The notes: generated by a model from the letters alone, not told the origin. A DNA stretch of 18,571 nt from CAZIMM01 sp964540415 (GCA_964540415.1 CAZIMM010000039.1:1-18571); one strand, 5' to 3'. Shown: positions 1 to 7,357, counted from the first letter of the stretch. Made by a program: numbers and translations.

Positions 1-415
1 ACAGGGAATCGGTAGAAAATACAACAATAACGTCAAGCTCGTCCTTGTCTGCGGAAATTGTAAACGTGAAGTGGGTATCGGTGAAATCGGAAAGCTTTTT
101 AATTTTTGCGATAAACGCGGAAAGTGCTTCATAATCGCGCTCGCCGATTCTGAGTGTGGCGTCGACAAAAATATCAGTTATGTCGTGATTTCCCGCGCAA
201 ATTCCGGCAAGAAAGCCGAAGAAAGCGTCATAGCCCTTGACCCCATAGGCGTCTGTTGAGGTGAGCCTCGCTCTGTAGTTGACATTGTAAGTAAGTGCCT
301 CACCCTTCTCGATACAAACAACATTGCCGTTTGAAGTGTCAACGGCGGAATTCACCATGTCAATAAGCTTCTTTGTTTTTCCGGAGCCCTTGTGTCCCAA
401 AATAAGATTAACCAA
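1..415 (-). CDS. P-loop NTP-binding protein, C-terminus cut by window edge
   Basis: The gene is read on the minus strand from a TTG codon at 413-415, which is preceded by a strong GGAGG ribosome binding site at 425-429. The 138 visible codons begin (M)VNLILGHKGSGKTKK, with a Walker A motif GHKGSGKT at residues 7-14, so the protein very likely binds ATP or GTP. The rest (about residues 15-138) has mixed alpha/beta character with no motif I can name; hydrophobic strands end in DELDVIVVFSTDS at the edge. It lies 39 nt downstream of pgi on the same strand and is probably co-transcribed with it. No promoter with a credible -35 is visible in the gap. The exact family and substrate are unknown to me; only the nucleotide-binding call is supported. 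Confidence 0.75.
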   Translation of the reverse strand, partial: MVNLILGHKGSGKTKKLIDMVNSAVDTSNGNVVCIEKGEALTYNVNYRARLTSTDAYGVKGYDAFFGFLAGICAGNHDITDIFVDATLRIGERDYEALSAFIAKIKKLSDFTDTHFTFTISADKDELDVIVVFSTDSL

Positions 416-445
416 TTTGTTATTCCTCCGTAAATTATATTTCAA

Positions 446-467
446 ACAGGCAGATTACTCTGCCTGT
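446..467 (-). terminator. Hairpin enclosing the pgi stop codon, possible weak terminator or attenuator
   Basis: A perfect 9-bp inverted repeat (ACAGGCAGA / TCTGCCTGT) has a 4-nt loop that contains the pgi TAA. On the minus strand it is followed by TTTGAAATATAATTT, a T-rich but interrupted tract. It could reduce read-through from pgi into the downstream P-loop gene or act as an mRNA processing or stability element. The short U-run makes full termination doubtful. Confidence 0.4.
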
Positions 468-1801
468 GCGAGCCGTGCTTCAAGCTCCGCCCTCATGCTT
501 TCGTAGCCGCTTTTGCCGAGCAGAGCGAACATATTCTTTTTGTAGCTTTCAACTCCGGGCTGGTCAAACGGATTGACCCCGAGGAGATAGCCGGAAATTG
601 CGCAGGCTTTCTCAAAGAAATAAATCAACTCGCCGAGTGCAAATTCATTCATTTCCGGAAGTTCAAGCACAAGGTTCGGCACCTCACCGTCGTTATGTGC
701 CAGAAGAGTTCCCTCGAAAGCTTTGCGGTTGACATAAGACACTGTTTTGCCTGCCAGGAAGTTCAAGCCGTCAACGTTTTCGCTGTCCTCCTCAATGACA
801 ACCTCTTTTTGCGGTTTGTCAAAGAAAACGACGGTTTCAAACATACAGCGCACACCGTCCTGAACATACTGACCCATTGAATGCAAATCGGTTGAGTAAA
901 TTGCCGAAGCCGGGAACAAGCCCTTGCGGTTTTTGCCCTCGCTCTCGCCGTAAAGCTGTTTAAACCATTCGCACATCATAGTGAACGACGGTTCATAGCT
1001 GCATATCATTTCAATGCTCTTTCCGCTTCTGTAAAGCAGGTTGCGGACGGCGGCGTATTTGTAGCAATCGTTAGTGTCAAGGTCGGACGAGGAATATTTT
1101 TCTCTTGCCGACGCAGCACCGCTCATCAAAGCGTCAATGTCAATGCCGGCGCAGGCAATCGGAAGCAAGCCGACAGCCGTAAGGACGGAATATCTTCCTC
1201 CGACATCGTCCGGCACAACAAAGGTCTGATAGCCTTCAACTGTCGCAAGCCCCTTGAGAGTGCCCCTTGCCTTGTCGGTTGTGACATAAATGCGCCCTGC
1301 CGCCTGTTCCTTGCCGTATTTTTCCTCGAGAAGCTTTTTAAAAATTCTGAAGGCTACGGCGGGCTCTGTAGTCGTTCCGGATTTGGAAATGACATTTATA
1401 GAAAAATCCTTACCCTCACAAAGCGAAACAAACTCGGAAACCGCAGTTGAACTGATGGAATTGCCTGTGAAGAAAATCTGCGGAGTGTCCTTTGCAAGCA
1501 GATTGTAGTTTGAGGATTTGCAGAATTCAATTGCCGCACGTGCTCCGAGGTATGAGCCGCCGATACCGATAACAATAAGAACATCCGAATCCGAGCGGAT
1601 TTTTGCGGATGCTTTTTTGATTGCTTCAAACTCGGCCTTATCGTAATTCACCGGGAGGTCAAGCCAGCCGGTGAAATCACTGCCGGCACCCGTTCCAGAG
1701 TGGAGAGCCTTGTGTGCCGCCTCAACCTCAGCGCGAATTGAGTTCAAAGCCTCCGGTGATGCCGATTTGCCTGCATATGATGAATTGAATTTAATTGACA
1801 T
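455..1801 (-). CDS. pgi: Glucose-6-phosphate isomerase
   Basis: Cytoplasmic enzyme of glycolysis and gluconeogenesis that interconverts glucose 6-phosphate and fructose 6-phosphate. The 448-residue product has the compact (~450 aa) bacterial form. Visible motifs are GIGGSYLGARA (first sugar-isomerase domain), the phosphate-binding SKSGTTTEPAVAF, the signature DDVGGRYSVLTAVGLLP, and the C-terminal GVNPFDQPGVESYKKN with the conserved catalytic lysine. I chose the ATG at 1799-1801 (MSIKFNSS) rather than an in-frame ATG 24 nt upstream, because GAGGGG sits just ahead of it. It has its own sigma-A promoter downstream of dacF and ends inside a small hairpin, followed by the P-loop gene. Identification is secure. 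Confidence 0.97.
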   Translation of the reverse strand: MSIKFNSSYAGKSASPEALNSIRAEVEAAHKALHSGTGAGSDFTGWLDLPVNYDKAEFEAIKKASAKIRSDSDVLIVIGIGGSYLGARAAIEFCKSSNYNLLAKDTPQIFFTGNSISSTAVSEFVSLCEGKDFSINVISKSGTTTEPAVAFRIFKKLLEEKYGKEQAAGRIYVTTDKARGTLKGLATVEGYQTFVVPDDVGGRYSVLTAVGLLPIACAGIDIDALMSGAASAREKYSSSDLDTNDCYKYAAVRNLLYRSGKSIEMICSYEPSFTMMCEWFKQLYGESEGKNRKGLFPASAIYSTDLHSMGQYVQDGVRCMFETVVFFDKPQKEVVIEEDSENVDGLNFLAGKTVSYVNRKAFEGTLLAHNDGEVPNLVLELPEMNEFALGELIYFFEKACAISGYLLGVNPFDQPGVESYKKNMFALLGKSGYESMRAELEARLAQAE

Positions 1802-1839
1802 AAAACAACTACCCCTCAATATCAAGTATACTCTTAATT

Positions 1840-1868
1840 ATTCTACTTGATTATCTCGGTTAATGCAA
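1840..1868 (-). promoter_or_regulatory. Sigma-A promoter of pgi
   Basis: On the minus strand, TTGCAT (1863-1868), a 17-bp spacer and TAGAAT (1840-1845). The predicted start of transcription is about 30 nt upstream of the pgi ATG. An A/T-rich tract at about 1880-1902 lies upstream and could act as an UP element. Confidence 0.75.
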
Positions 1869-1911
1869 GCATAATGAAGATTTTTTTTAAAAAATTTTGA
1901 CAATTGAATGT

Positions 1912-3090
1912 TTAATACGCGCTTTCTTTAGTTATTGACAATATCAGTCTTCGCAGCACCTCAAAAAAGCTCAGTTTATCTATTTGCTCCGGTGCTGTAA
2001 TATTGTACTGTGCCAGGGTTTCTCCGTCAAGCGTCAGAGTAACACTTCCAAGAACCTGACCCTCTTCAACCGGTGCCTCCACATCTACGCAAAGCTGAAT
2101 ATTCTGCTTTATGTTTTTTTCCTCTCCCCTTTTGACAAGCAGCGGAGAGGTTTTCGGCACGGCGGGAGATATCTTCTCACTGCAGCCGTTGAGCACGGTG
2201 ACGTCGGTTATGAGAGATTTGTCAATTTCGGGTGTGACTGTTACATAATTTGCAAAGCCCCAGTTGAGCATCGCCTTTGCAGTGCCGAAGCGGTCATCAC
2301 TGTTGCCGGAACCCATTACAACCGCAACAAGGTGTGTGCCTTCACGCTGTGCAGAGGCGGAAACGCAGCAGCCCGCCTTTGCTGTTGTGCCGGTTTTCAG
2401 CCCGGTTGTGCCCTGATAGAACCGAACCAGTTTGTTTGTGTTGACAAGCTCGGTTGCACCGTCTCTGAGGGAGTCCATCCATACGGTGGTATACTTCTTT
2501 ATCAAATCATATTTCAGAAGCTCAACAGACATAAGAGCCACGTCATATGCGCTGGTGAGGTGCGTTGTTGTTGTGTCGTCAAGCCCGGTGCAGTTGTCAA
2601 AATGAGTGTCGTTCATTCCGAGCTGTGCCGCGCGCTCGTTGAGCATAATGATGAAGCCCTCCTCACTGCCCGCAAGATGCTCTCCCAGGGCTTCACAGGC
2701 ATCGTTCGCGCTGGCAATTGCTGCGGCGCGCAGCAGCTCGTCAACCGTCATCTGCTCGCCTTCCTTGAGCCAGATTTGCGAGCCTCCCTTCGCCGCGGCG
2801 GTGGGGGTTGTGGTGACGGTGTCCGTCAAGCTCATTTTGCCGGAGTCAATTGCCTCCATAATCAAAAGCAGGGGCATGATTTTTGTCACGGAAGCCGGAT
2901 ACAACTTTTCGTGTTCTTTGTAAGCTATAAGCACTTTGCCGGTGTTAACATCCATGAGTACGGCTGATTTTGCCTTGATTTCTACGGGAATCTCAGTTTT
3001 TTCTGTTTCGCTTTGCACGGCAAACGCCTGCATGCCCATTGACGCGGACAGAATGACGGCGCAAAGCAATATTACAAATATGCGCTTCAT
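1912..3090 (-). CDS. dacF: D-alanyl-D-alanine carboxypeptidase, DacF type (peptidase S11)
   Basis: Penicillin-binding serine carboxypeptidase that removes the terminal D-Ala from peptidoglycan stem peptides outside the membrane. The 392-residue product matches DacF length. Residues 1-24 form a signal peptide (MKRIFVILLCAVILSASMGM...AFA). All three active-site motifs are present: SVTK at 67-70 (nucleophile S67, K70), SAN at 127-129 and KTG at 232-234. The C-terminus (FFEVLRRLILSIT) fits an amphipathic membrane anchor after a beta-rich domain. The ATG at 3088-3090 follows GGGTGAG; an upstream in-frame extension has no site and runs across the divergent promoter region. In Bacillus subtilis dacF is a forespore gene, and the spoIIGA-sigE block lies a few genes away here, but forespore expression of this copy is inference. 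Confidence 0.93.
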   Translation of the reverse strand: MKRIFVILLCAVILSASMGMQAFAVQSETEKTEIPVEIKAKSAVLMDVNTGKVLIAYKEHEKLYPASVTKIMPLLLIMEAIDSGKMSLTDTVTTTPTAAAKGGSQIWLKEGEQMTVDELLRAAAIASANDACEALGEHLAGSEEGFIIMLNERAAQLGMNDTHFDNCTGLDDTTTTHLTSAYDVALMSVELLKYDLIKKYTTVWMDSLRDGATELVNTNKLVRFYQGTTGLKTGTTAKAGCCVSASAQREGTHLVAVVMGSGNSDDRFGTAKAMLNWGFANYVTVTPEIDKSLITDVTVLNGCSEKISPAVPKTSPLLVKRGEEKNIKQNIQLCVDVEAPVEEGQVLGSVTLTLDGETLAQYNITAPEQIDKLSFFEVLRRLILSITKESAY

Positions 3091-3121
3091 AATCTCACCC
3101 TTTCTCAAACAATTCAATTCA

Positions 3122-3127
3122 ATTATA
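3122..3127 (-). promoter_or_regulatory. Candidate -10 element of dacF
   Basis: A perfect TATAAT on the minus strand lies about 32 nt upstream of the dacF ATG, but 17 bp further up the hexamer is ACATAT, a poor sigma-A -35. Use of a sporulation sigma factor or an activator is possible. The element directly abuts the -35 of the divergent mtaB promoter. Confidence 0.4.
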
Positions 3128-3156
3128 TTGCCGAAAGACGCGAGATATGTTATACT
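3128..3156 (+). promoter_or_regulatory. Sigma-A promoter of mtaB
   Basis: TTGCCG (3128-3133), a 17-bp spacer, then TATACT (3151-3156). Transcription should begin near 3162-3164. This excludes all in-frame start codons of mtaB upstream of that point, including the TTG inside the -35 element. Confidence 0.75.
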
Positions 3157-3180
3157 GAACATTAACGATTTACATGCTCC

Positions 3181-3187
3181 GGAGGTG
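3181..3187 (+). promoter_or_regulatory. Ribosome binding site that sets the mtaB start
   Basis: GGAGGTG is a full complement to the anti-Shine-Dalgarno sequence. Eight nt after GGAGG the in-frame codon is ATC (3194-3196), where the protein family normally begins. The only nearby canonical in-frame start, GTG at 3185-3187, overlaps this site and has no site of its own. Confidence 0.7.
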
Positions 3188-3193
3188 TTCACA

Positions 3194-4492
3194 ATCAAGG
3201 TTTCGTTATTTACACTGGGCTGCAAGGTCAACAAATACGAAACGCAGGCAATCGGCGAGGAGCTTTTGCGCAACGGCTTTGAGCTTGCCCTGCCGGGCGA
3301 AAAGGCGGACATTTTTATTGTCAATTCCTGCACCGTCACCGCAGAGAGCGACAGAAAGACACGTCAGGCTGTCCGCCGCTTCAAGCGGATGAATCCGGAC
3401 GGCTGTGTTGTGCTGACCGGTTGCTTCCCGCAGGCGTTTCCTGGGAAAGCAAAGGAGCTTGTGCAGGCAGACATTGTCATCGGAAACGGAAACAACTCTC
3501 AAATTGTTTCGAAGCTCAACGCATATTTTAACTCCGGCTCGCACATTTTCGATGTTCGTGAACACATGAGCGGTGACACCTTCGACGTTATGAACATCAG
3601 TGCCTTCAACGAGAGAACGCGCGCATTTGTAAAAATTGAGGACGGATGCAACCGCTTTTGCTCATATTGCATTATTCCCTATGCCCGCGGACGTGTCCGC
3701 TCAAAGCCTTTGCCTGAAATTGAAAAGGAGCTTGCGGTTCTTGCGAAAAACAAATACCGTGAAATTGTGCTCGTGGGCATAAACCTTTCGGCTTACGGAA
3801 CAGACATCGGGTGCAATCTCTGCGACGCGGTTTCGCTCGCCTGCTCTTTTGACGGAATAGAGCGTGTCAGACTCGGCTCTCTTGAGCCGGACCATATGAC
3901 CGACGAAATGATAAACAGCTTGAAAAGCTGTGAAAAGCTCTGCCCGCAGTTCCACATTTCACTTCAAAGCGGCTGCGACGCAACTCTGAAGCGGATGAAC
4001 AGGCACTATACGGCGGACGAGTATTTCACGCTGTGCAGCACTCTGCGGCAGTCCTTTGATGACTGCACTCTGACAACAGACATGATGGTCGGGTTCCCCG
4101 GAGAAAGCGACAGTGATTTTGAAGAATCACTTGCGTTTGCAAAGCTTGTCGGTTTTGAAAAGATTCATGTTTTCCCCTATTCTCCGCGTCCCGGAACAAA
4201 AGCCGCCGAATTCAAGCCGCAGGTGTCCGCACAGAAAAAAGATGAACGGGAGCACCGGCTGCTCGACACCGCCGCAGAAATCAGAGAAAGGTTTCTGCTC
4301 TCACAGGTCGGCAAAACCGTTTCCGTATTGCTCGAATCAAAGGAGAAAGACGGCTTTATCAGCGGATTTACGGCGAACTACACACCGGTATGCGTCCCCG
4401 CCGACGAGAGCTTTTGCGGAAGAACCGTAGAAGTAAAAATTACAGCCGCCCTCAAGGACAGCTGTACGGGAGTTATTCAACAATCATTTTAG
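3194..4492 (+). CDS. mtaB: tRNA (N6-threonylcarbamoyladenosine 37-C2) methylthiotransferase MtaB
   Basis: Radical-SAM enzyme that converts t6A37 to ms2t6A37 in tRNAs reading ANN codons, in the cytoplasm. Counting from the ATC at 3194 the product is 432 residues, the usual length. The N-terminal UPF0004 domain carries C10 (TLGCKVN), C46 (NSCTVT) and C77 (TGC), which bind the auxiliary 4Fe-4S cluster. The radical-SAM motif CNRFCSYC is at 152-159, followed by RGRVRSKP, and a TRAM domain occupies about residues 370-432. The TLGCKVN-KYET start and missing extra domains favour MtaB over MiaB or RimO. The start codon appears non-canonical (ATC), because homologues begin MKVxxxTLGCKVN and the site spacing fits; GTG at 3185 is the alternative. 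It ends in TAG, 20 nt inside the 3' end of the convergent tmcAL. Confidence 0.92.
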   Translation: MKVSLFTLGCKVNKYETQAIGEELLRNGFELALPGEKADIFIVNSCTVTAESDRKTRQAVRRFKRMNPDGCVVLTGCFPQAFPGKAKELVQADIVIGNGNNSQIVSKLNAYFNSGSHIFDVREHMSGDTFDVMNISAFNERTRAFVKIEDGCNRFCSYCIIPYARGRVRSKPLPEIEKELAVLAKNKYREIVLVGINLSAYGTDIGCNLCDAVSLACSFDGIERVRLGSLEPDHMTDEMINSLKSCEKLCPQFHISLQSGCDATLKRMNRHYTADEYFTLCSTLRQSFDDCTLTTDMMVGFPGESDSDFEESLAFAKLVGFEKIHVFPYSPRPGTKAAEFKPQVSAQKKDEREHRLLDTAAEIRERFLLSQVGKTVSVLLESKEKDGFISGFTANYTPVCVPADESFCGRTVEVKITAALKDSCTGVIQQSF

Positions 4493-5651
4493 CGGTCATA
4501 TCCGATGCACACGGAATCGGTTGAGGCATGCCCAGAGCGGCAATATCCGTTGCCCTGCATTCGAGAAAGAAAACGCGTTTTGCCTCATCCGACATATTTC
4601 TTACCTCGGATGACCTCATCAACACTTCGGCGTTGTTTTCGCTTATTATTCCGAGCAGCTCACGGCCGCGGCCGTTGAAAGCGAGCGGTCGGATATACGG
4701 CGGCTTCCCCGCACCGTCCTGCGCCTTTATTCCCAAAAAGCAGCTCATCACAATTCGTCTGATTCTGGCGTGAGTGTATCTGCGCGTTTTTGCCAGGGCG
4801 TACAGCTCATCAAGAGTTGCGGCATTCCGCGCCGCCTCGAATATTCTGTTTTCCAACCCCTCGAACACATCGGGGGCTTTTTTTATTGCCTCTGGCGTGG
4901 CACAGCGCATTGCGTAAAGCACCGCCTTTTCCAGCCGCGCGGTTTTTATCGGAGCTGTACCGTCTTTGATGCATTCCTGCAAAAAATCTGTTGCGGTTTC
5001 GGGCATATACTGTGAACAGTCAGCGCCGGCATAAACAGCCTTGCGGATTTTGGATGCACTCGCAAATCCGAGAGAAGAATCGTCCGAGTCATGATGTGCT
5101 CCGCTGCGCTTCACGGTGAAAGGTGTTATTCCGCAGTTTTCAAGTGCTTTGATGTATTCAACCGCAAGCGCGTTGTTTGACCCGGAAAGCACATTGCACA
5201 GCTCGGGATAAACCGCGAGAACCGCCTTTTCACGGGCGGCGGCAAAAGTCATGCCCTCGGCGAGGAATCCGCCGAGCAGTTCTTTAACTCTGCTGTCGCT
5301 GTCCGCAGCGGCGGCAAGCTCAAGCAGGCTCACATCGCCGCACTCGCTGCCGAATGAAAGCATATCCGCACAGCCGGAGGCTCTGATTATTCCGACTGCA
5401 CCGCGAGCAAAAGTCTGCGCATTTGCCATTGACCAGGGAACAGGCAGTTCGACAACAAGATCCGCCCCGCATTCGAGAGCCGTATGTGCACGGGCAAACT
5501 TCGTCTGCATCGCCGGCTCGCCGCGCTGGACAAAGCTGCCGCTCATCACAACCATGATGTGAGTAGCTCCTGCCCTGCGTGTCTGCTCAATGTGGTAAGC
5601 ATGCCCGTTATGGAACGGATTGTATTCGGCGATTATTGCGGCTGTTTTCAA
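4473..5651 (-). CDS. tmcAL: tRNA(Met) cytidine acetate ligase (TmcAL, YlbM family)
   Basis: Cytoplasmic ATP-dependent ligase which in B. subtilis acetylates the wobble cytidine (C34) of elongator tRNA-Met using acetate; older annotations call it a nucleotidyltransferase-like protein. The 392-residue product starts MKTAAIIAEYNPFHNGH, with the HIGH-like HNGH at 14-17, then SGSFVQRGEPA, and SASKIR as the second nucleotide-binding motif. The start is TTG at 5649-5651 with GGGAGGAG 7 nt upstream; the ATG further upstream (5711) lies in the promoter and adds residues not found in the family. It lies downstream of sigE with its own promoter and overlaps the 3' end of mtaB tail to tail, putting two tRNA-modification genes back to back. 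Confidence 0.92.
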   Translation of the reverse strand: MKTAAIIAEYNPFHNGHAYHIEQTRRAGATHIMVVMSGSFVQRGEPAMQTKFARAHTALECGADLVVELPVPWSMANAQTFARGAVGIIRASGCADMLSFGSECGDVSLLELAAAADSDSRVKELLGGFLAEGMTFAAAREKAVLAVYPELCNVLSGSNNALAVEYIKALENCGITPFTVKRSGAHHDSDDSSLGFASASKIRKAVYAGADCSQYMPETATDFLQECIKDGTAPIKTARLEKAVLYAMRCATPEAIKKAPDVFEGLENRIFEAARNAATLDELYALAKTRRYTHARIRRIVMSCFLGIKAQDGAGKPPYIRPLAFNGRGRELLGIISENNAEVLMRSSEVRNMSDEAKRVFFLECRATDIAALGMPQPIPCASDMTAKMIVE

Positions 5652-5682
5652 GAAGGCTCCTCCCGAATATATTTCTGCTTTC

Positions 5683-5711
5683 ATCTTATATCCGCCGACG
5701 GGAAGTGTCAA
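5683..5711 (-). promoter_or_regulatory. Sigma-A promoter of tmcAL
   Basis: On the minus strand, TTGACA (5706-5711), a 17-bp spacer and TAAGAT (5683-5688). The -35 lies 6 nt beyond the sigE stop codon. This lets tmcAL be expressed in growing cells independently of the sporulation pair upstream. Confidence 0.65.
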
Positions 5712-5716
5712 GAGCT

Positions 5717-6442
5717 TTAAGAAACTTTTTCCATTTCGCTCTTGAGCCTTTCGATTATTCTTTTTTCTAGACGTGAAATATAGCTTTGCGATATTCCGAG
5801 CATATCAGCGACTTCCTTTTGCGTTCGTCCGTCTCCCCCGCCGATTCCGAAGCGCAGCTTCATTATCGTCTTCTCACGCTCGCTGAGTTTTTCAACCTTT
5901 TCCAGCAGCAGCACGCGCTCATCCTCACGTTCCACGCCGATGTTTACCGTGTCTCCCTCACCGCCGAGAACATCTGACAGAAGCAGTTCGTTGCCGTCCC
6001 AGTCAACATTCAGCGGCTCATCAATTGACACTTCGGTGCGCAAATTGGAGGTTTTCCGGAGGTACATCAGAATCTCATTTTCAATGCAGCGAGAGGCATA
6101 GGTTGCAAGCTTTATGTTTTTCTCCGGCCGGAAGGTATTAACGGCTTTTATCAGCCCGATCGTACCGATTGATATAAGGTCTTCCACTCCGACACCGGTG
6201 TTTTCAAACTTCTTCGCAATATAAACAACCAGGCGGAGATTGTGCACAATCAAAGGTTCCCGTGCGGTCTCGTCTCCCTGTTCAATGCGCTGCATTACGG
6301 CTTTTTCCTGTGCTGCGTTCAGCGGCGCCGGTAAGGTCTCGGGGCCGTTGATATAATGTATTTCGTTTATTTCATATTTTTTGCTTAATATCCGTTCTTT
6401 ATATCGCCGTGATATCCGGCAAAGCAGTTTGAACGCTTTCAT
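5717..6442 (-). CDS. sigE: RNA polymerase sporulation sigma factor SigE (pro-sigma-E)
   Basis: Mother-cell sigma factor of early sporulation, made as an inactive precursor. The 241-residue product aligns by eye along its length with B. subtilis SigE (239 aa). Residues 1 to about 30 are a basic, amphipathic pro-sequence ending in EIHY-INGPE, where the B. subtilis protein is cleaved at EVYY-IGGSE. Region 2 follows (NLRLVVYIAKKFENTG, DLISIGTIGLIKAVNTF, LATYASRCIENEILMYLRK), then the SigE-typical DEPLNVDWDGNELLLSDVLG, and region 4 with the helix-turn-helix KEVADMLGISQSYISRLEKR. The ATG at 6440-6442 follows AGGAGG; the upstream in-frame ATG does not. It overlaps the end of spoIIGA by 44 nt, so the two are co-transcribed and probably coupled in translation. 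No sigG follows. Confidence 0.97.
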   Translation of the reverse strand: MKAFKLLCRISRRYKERILSKKYEINEIHYINGPETLPAPLNAAQEKAVMQRIEQGDETAREPLIVHNLRLVVYIAKKFENTGVGVEDLISIGTIGLIKAVNTFRPEKNIKLATYASRCIENEILMYLRKTSNLRTEVSIDEPLNVDWDGNELLLSDVLGGEGDTVNIGVEREDERVLLLEKVEKLSEREKTIMKLRFGIGGGDGRTQKEVADMLGISQSYISRLEKRIIERLKSEMEKVS

Positions 6443-7334
6443 CGAGCCGTCCTCCTTTCTCCTCAAAAAGCATCGGATTCAGCAAAACCGAGTATTCTCC
6501 GTTTGACATTTCACAACGGGTGATTCCGATAAGCACATTGCTGAAAACTCTTTTTTCACGCCCTGCCGCAACTGTCAGAGTGTCTATGGTGAACGCCGGC
6601 ATGAGTCCGCTGCCTGTGACGGTATCGCAGGGAATGAGTCTGAATCGGCGAAGCATTTCACTGCTTATTCCCGACACATCCGTTGTGAAATCCCCCTCCA
6701 GATATGCCCTGCATTCACCGGGCAAAAGCCGTTTCACCGCCTGCTCATATACTACCACTACAGGCTTGCCGGTGAAGCTGTCGGTGAGCAGATTGCCGTC
6801 GTCGAGCAAGGCGTCACATATCACACGCTTACCCATGCAGGAAAGCTCGACAATATATCTTTTGTTGTCCGGCGACTTTCTTCCGGCAAGCTTTGAAAAC
6901 AAAAAAACCGTGCAGTAGCAAATAACGGCGGTCACGGTCAAGACGGTAAAGCTGATGTCAAAATACACCGCTCCGCCGGAAAAAATCATGTTGTTCGGCT
7001 TGAACACCAGCCAAATTGCCAGCATCAATCCGGCAAAAAGCAAGTTTATCCCGATAAAAACTGCAAAACATCTCAAAAATCTGCGTATTCCGCCATAGCC
7101 GAACACAATCAGCGTCACGACAACGAGTACAGCAATGCGAAGCGGCACTGTCACCGCCACGGAAAGTTCCGGCAAAAAAATGCTCAGGGAATACACGCTG
7201 CCCGCAAGCGCGCCTGCAAGCAGACGCAGTCTTTTTACCTTCGTTTTCAGTGCCGCTGCCGATGCGAGCAGAATCAGATAACATACAATCAGATTCGTCA
7301 GCAGCAGCACATCTATGTACACAACCTGCTTCAT
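6399..7334 (-). CDS. spoIIGA: Sporulation sigma-E factor-processing peptidase SpoIIGA
   Basis: Membrane aspartic protease that removes the pro-sequence of SigE after a forespore signal (SpoIIR in B. subtilis). The 311-residue product has about five transmembrane segments in residues 4-150 and a cytoplasmic protease domain from about 155 on. The active-site loop reads CDALLDDGNLLTDSFTGKPV (174-193), with D178 as the expected catalytic aspartate. The usual D-T/S-G triad appears as DDG, an unusual second position in a conserved context. The ATG at 7332-7334 follows GGGAGGAG at good spacing. It is the first gene of the spoIIGA-sigE transcript, and a terminator just upstream isolates it from the preceding operon. 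The 44-nt overlap with sigE supports dedicated pairing. Confidence 0.93.
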   Translation of the reverse strand: MKQVVYIDVLLLTNLIVCYLILLASAAALKTKVKRLRLLAGALAGSVYSLSIFLPELSVAVTVPLRIAVLVVVTLIVFGYGGIRRFLRCFAVFIGINLLFAGLMLAIWLVFKPNNMIFSGGAVYFDISFTVLTVTAVICYCTVFLFSKLAGRKSPDNKRYIVELSCMGKRVICDALLDDGNLLTDSFTGKPVVVVYEQAVKRLLPGECRAYLEGDFTTDVSGISSEMLRRFRLIPCDTVTGSGLMPAFTIDTLTVAAGREKRVFSNVLIGITRCEMSNGEYSVLLNPMLFEEKGGRLDESVQTALPDITAI

Positions 7335-7357
7335 TCTATCTCCTCCCGTCAACGTTC

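Noticed and set aside
434..439. TATAAT on the minus strand as a promoter for the P-loop gene
   Set aside because: There is no -35 at 17 bp, and a start 7 nt downstream would cut into the ribosome binding site.
1880..1911. A/T-rich stretch after dacF as an intrinsic terminator
   Set aside because: It is only runs of T and A without a GC stem; it may instead be an UP element for pgi.
1984..2967. Long open frame (327 codons) on the plus strand opposite dacF
   Set aside because: It is the antisense shadow of dacF, has no ribosome binding site and has Cys/His-rich, low-plausibility content; dacF motifs are unambiguous.
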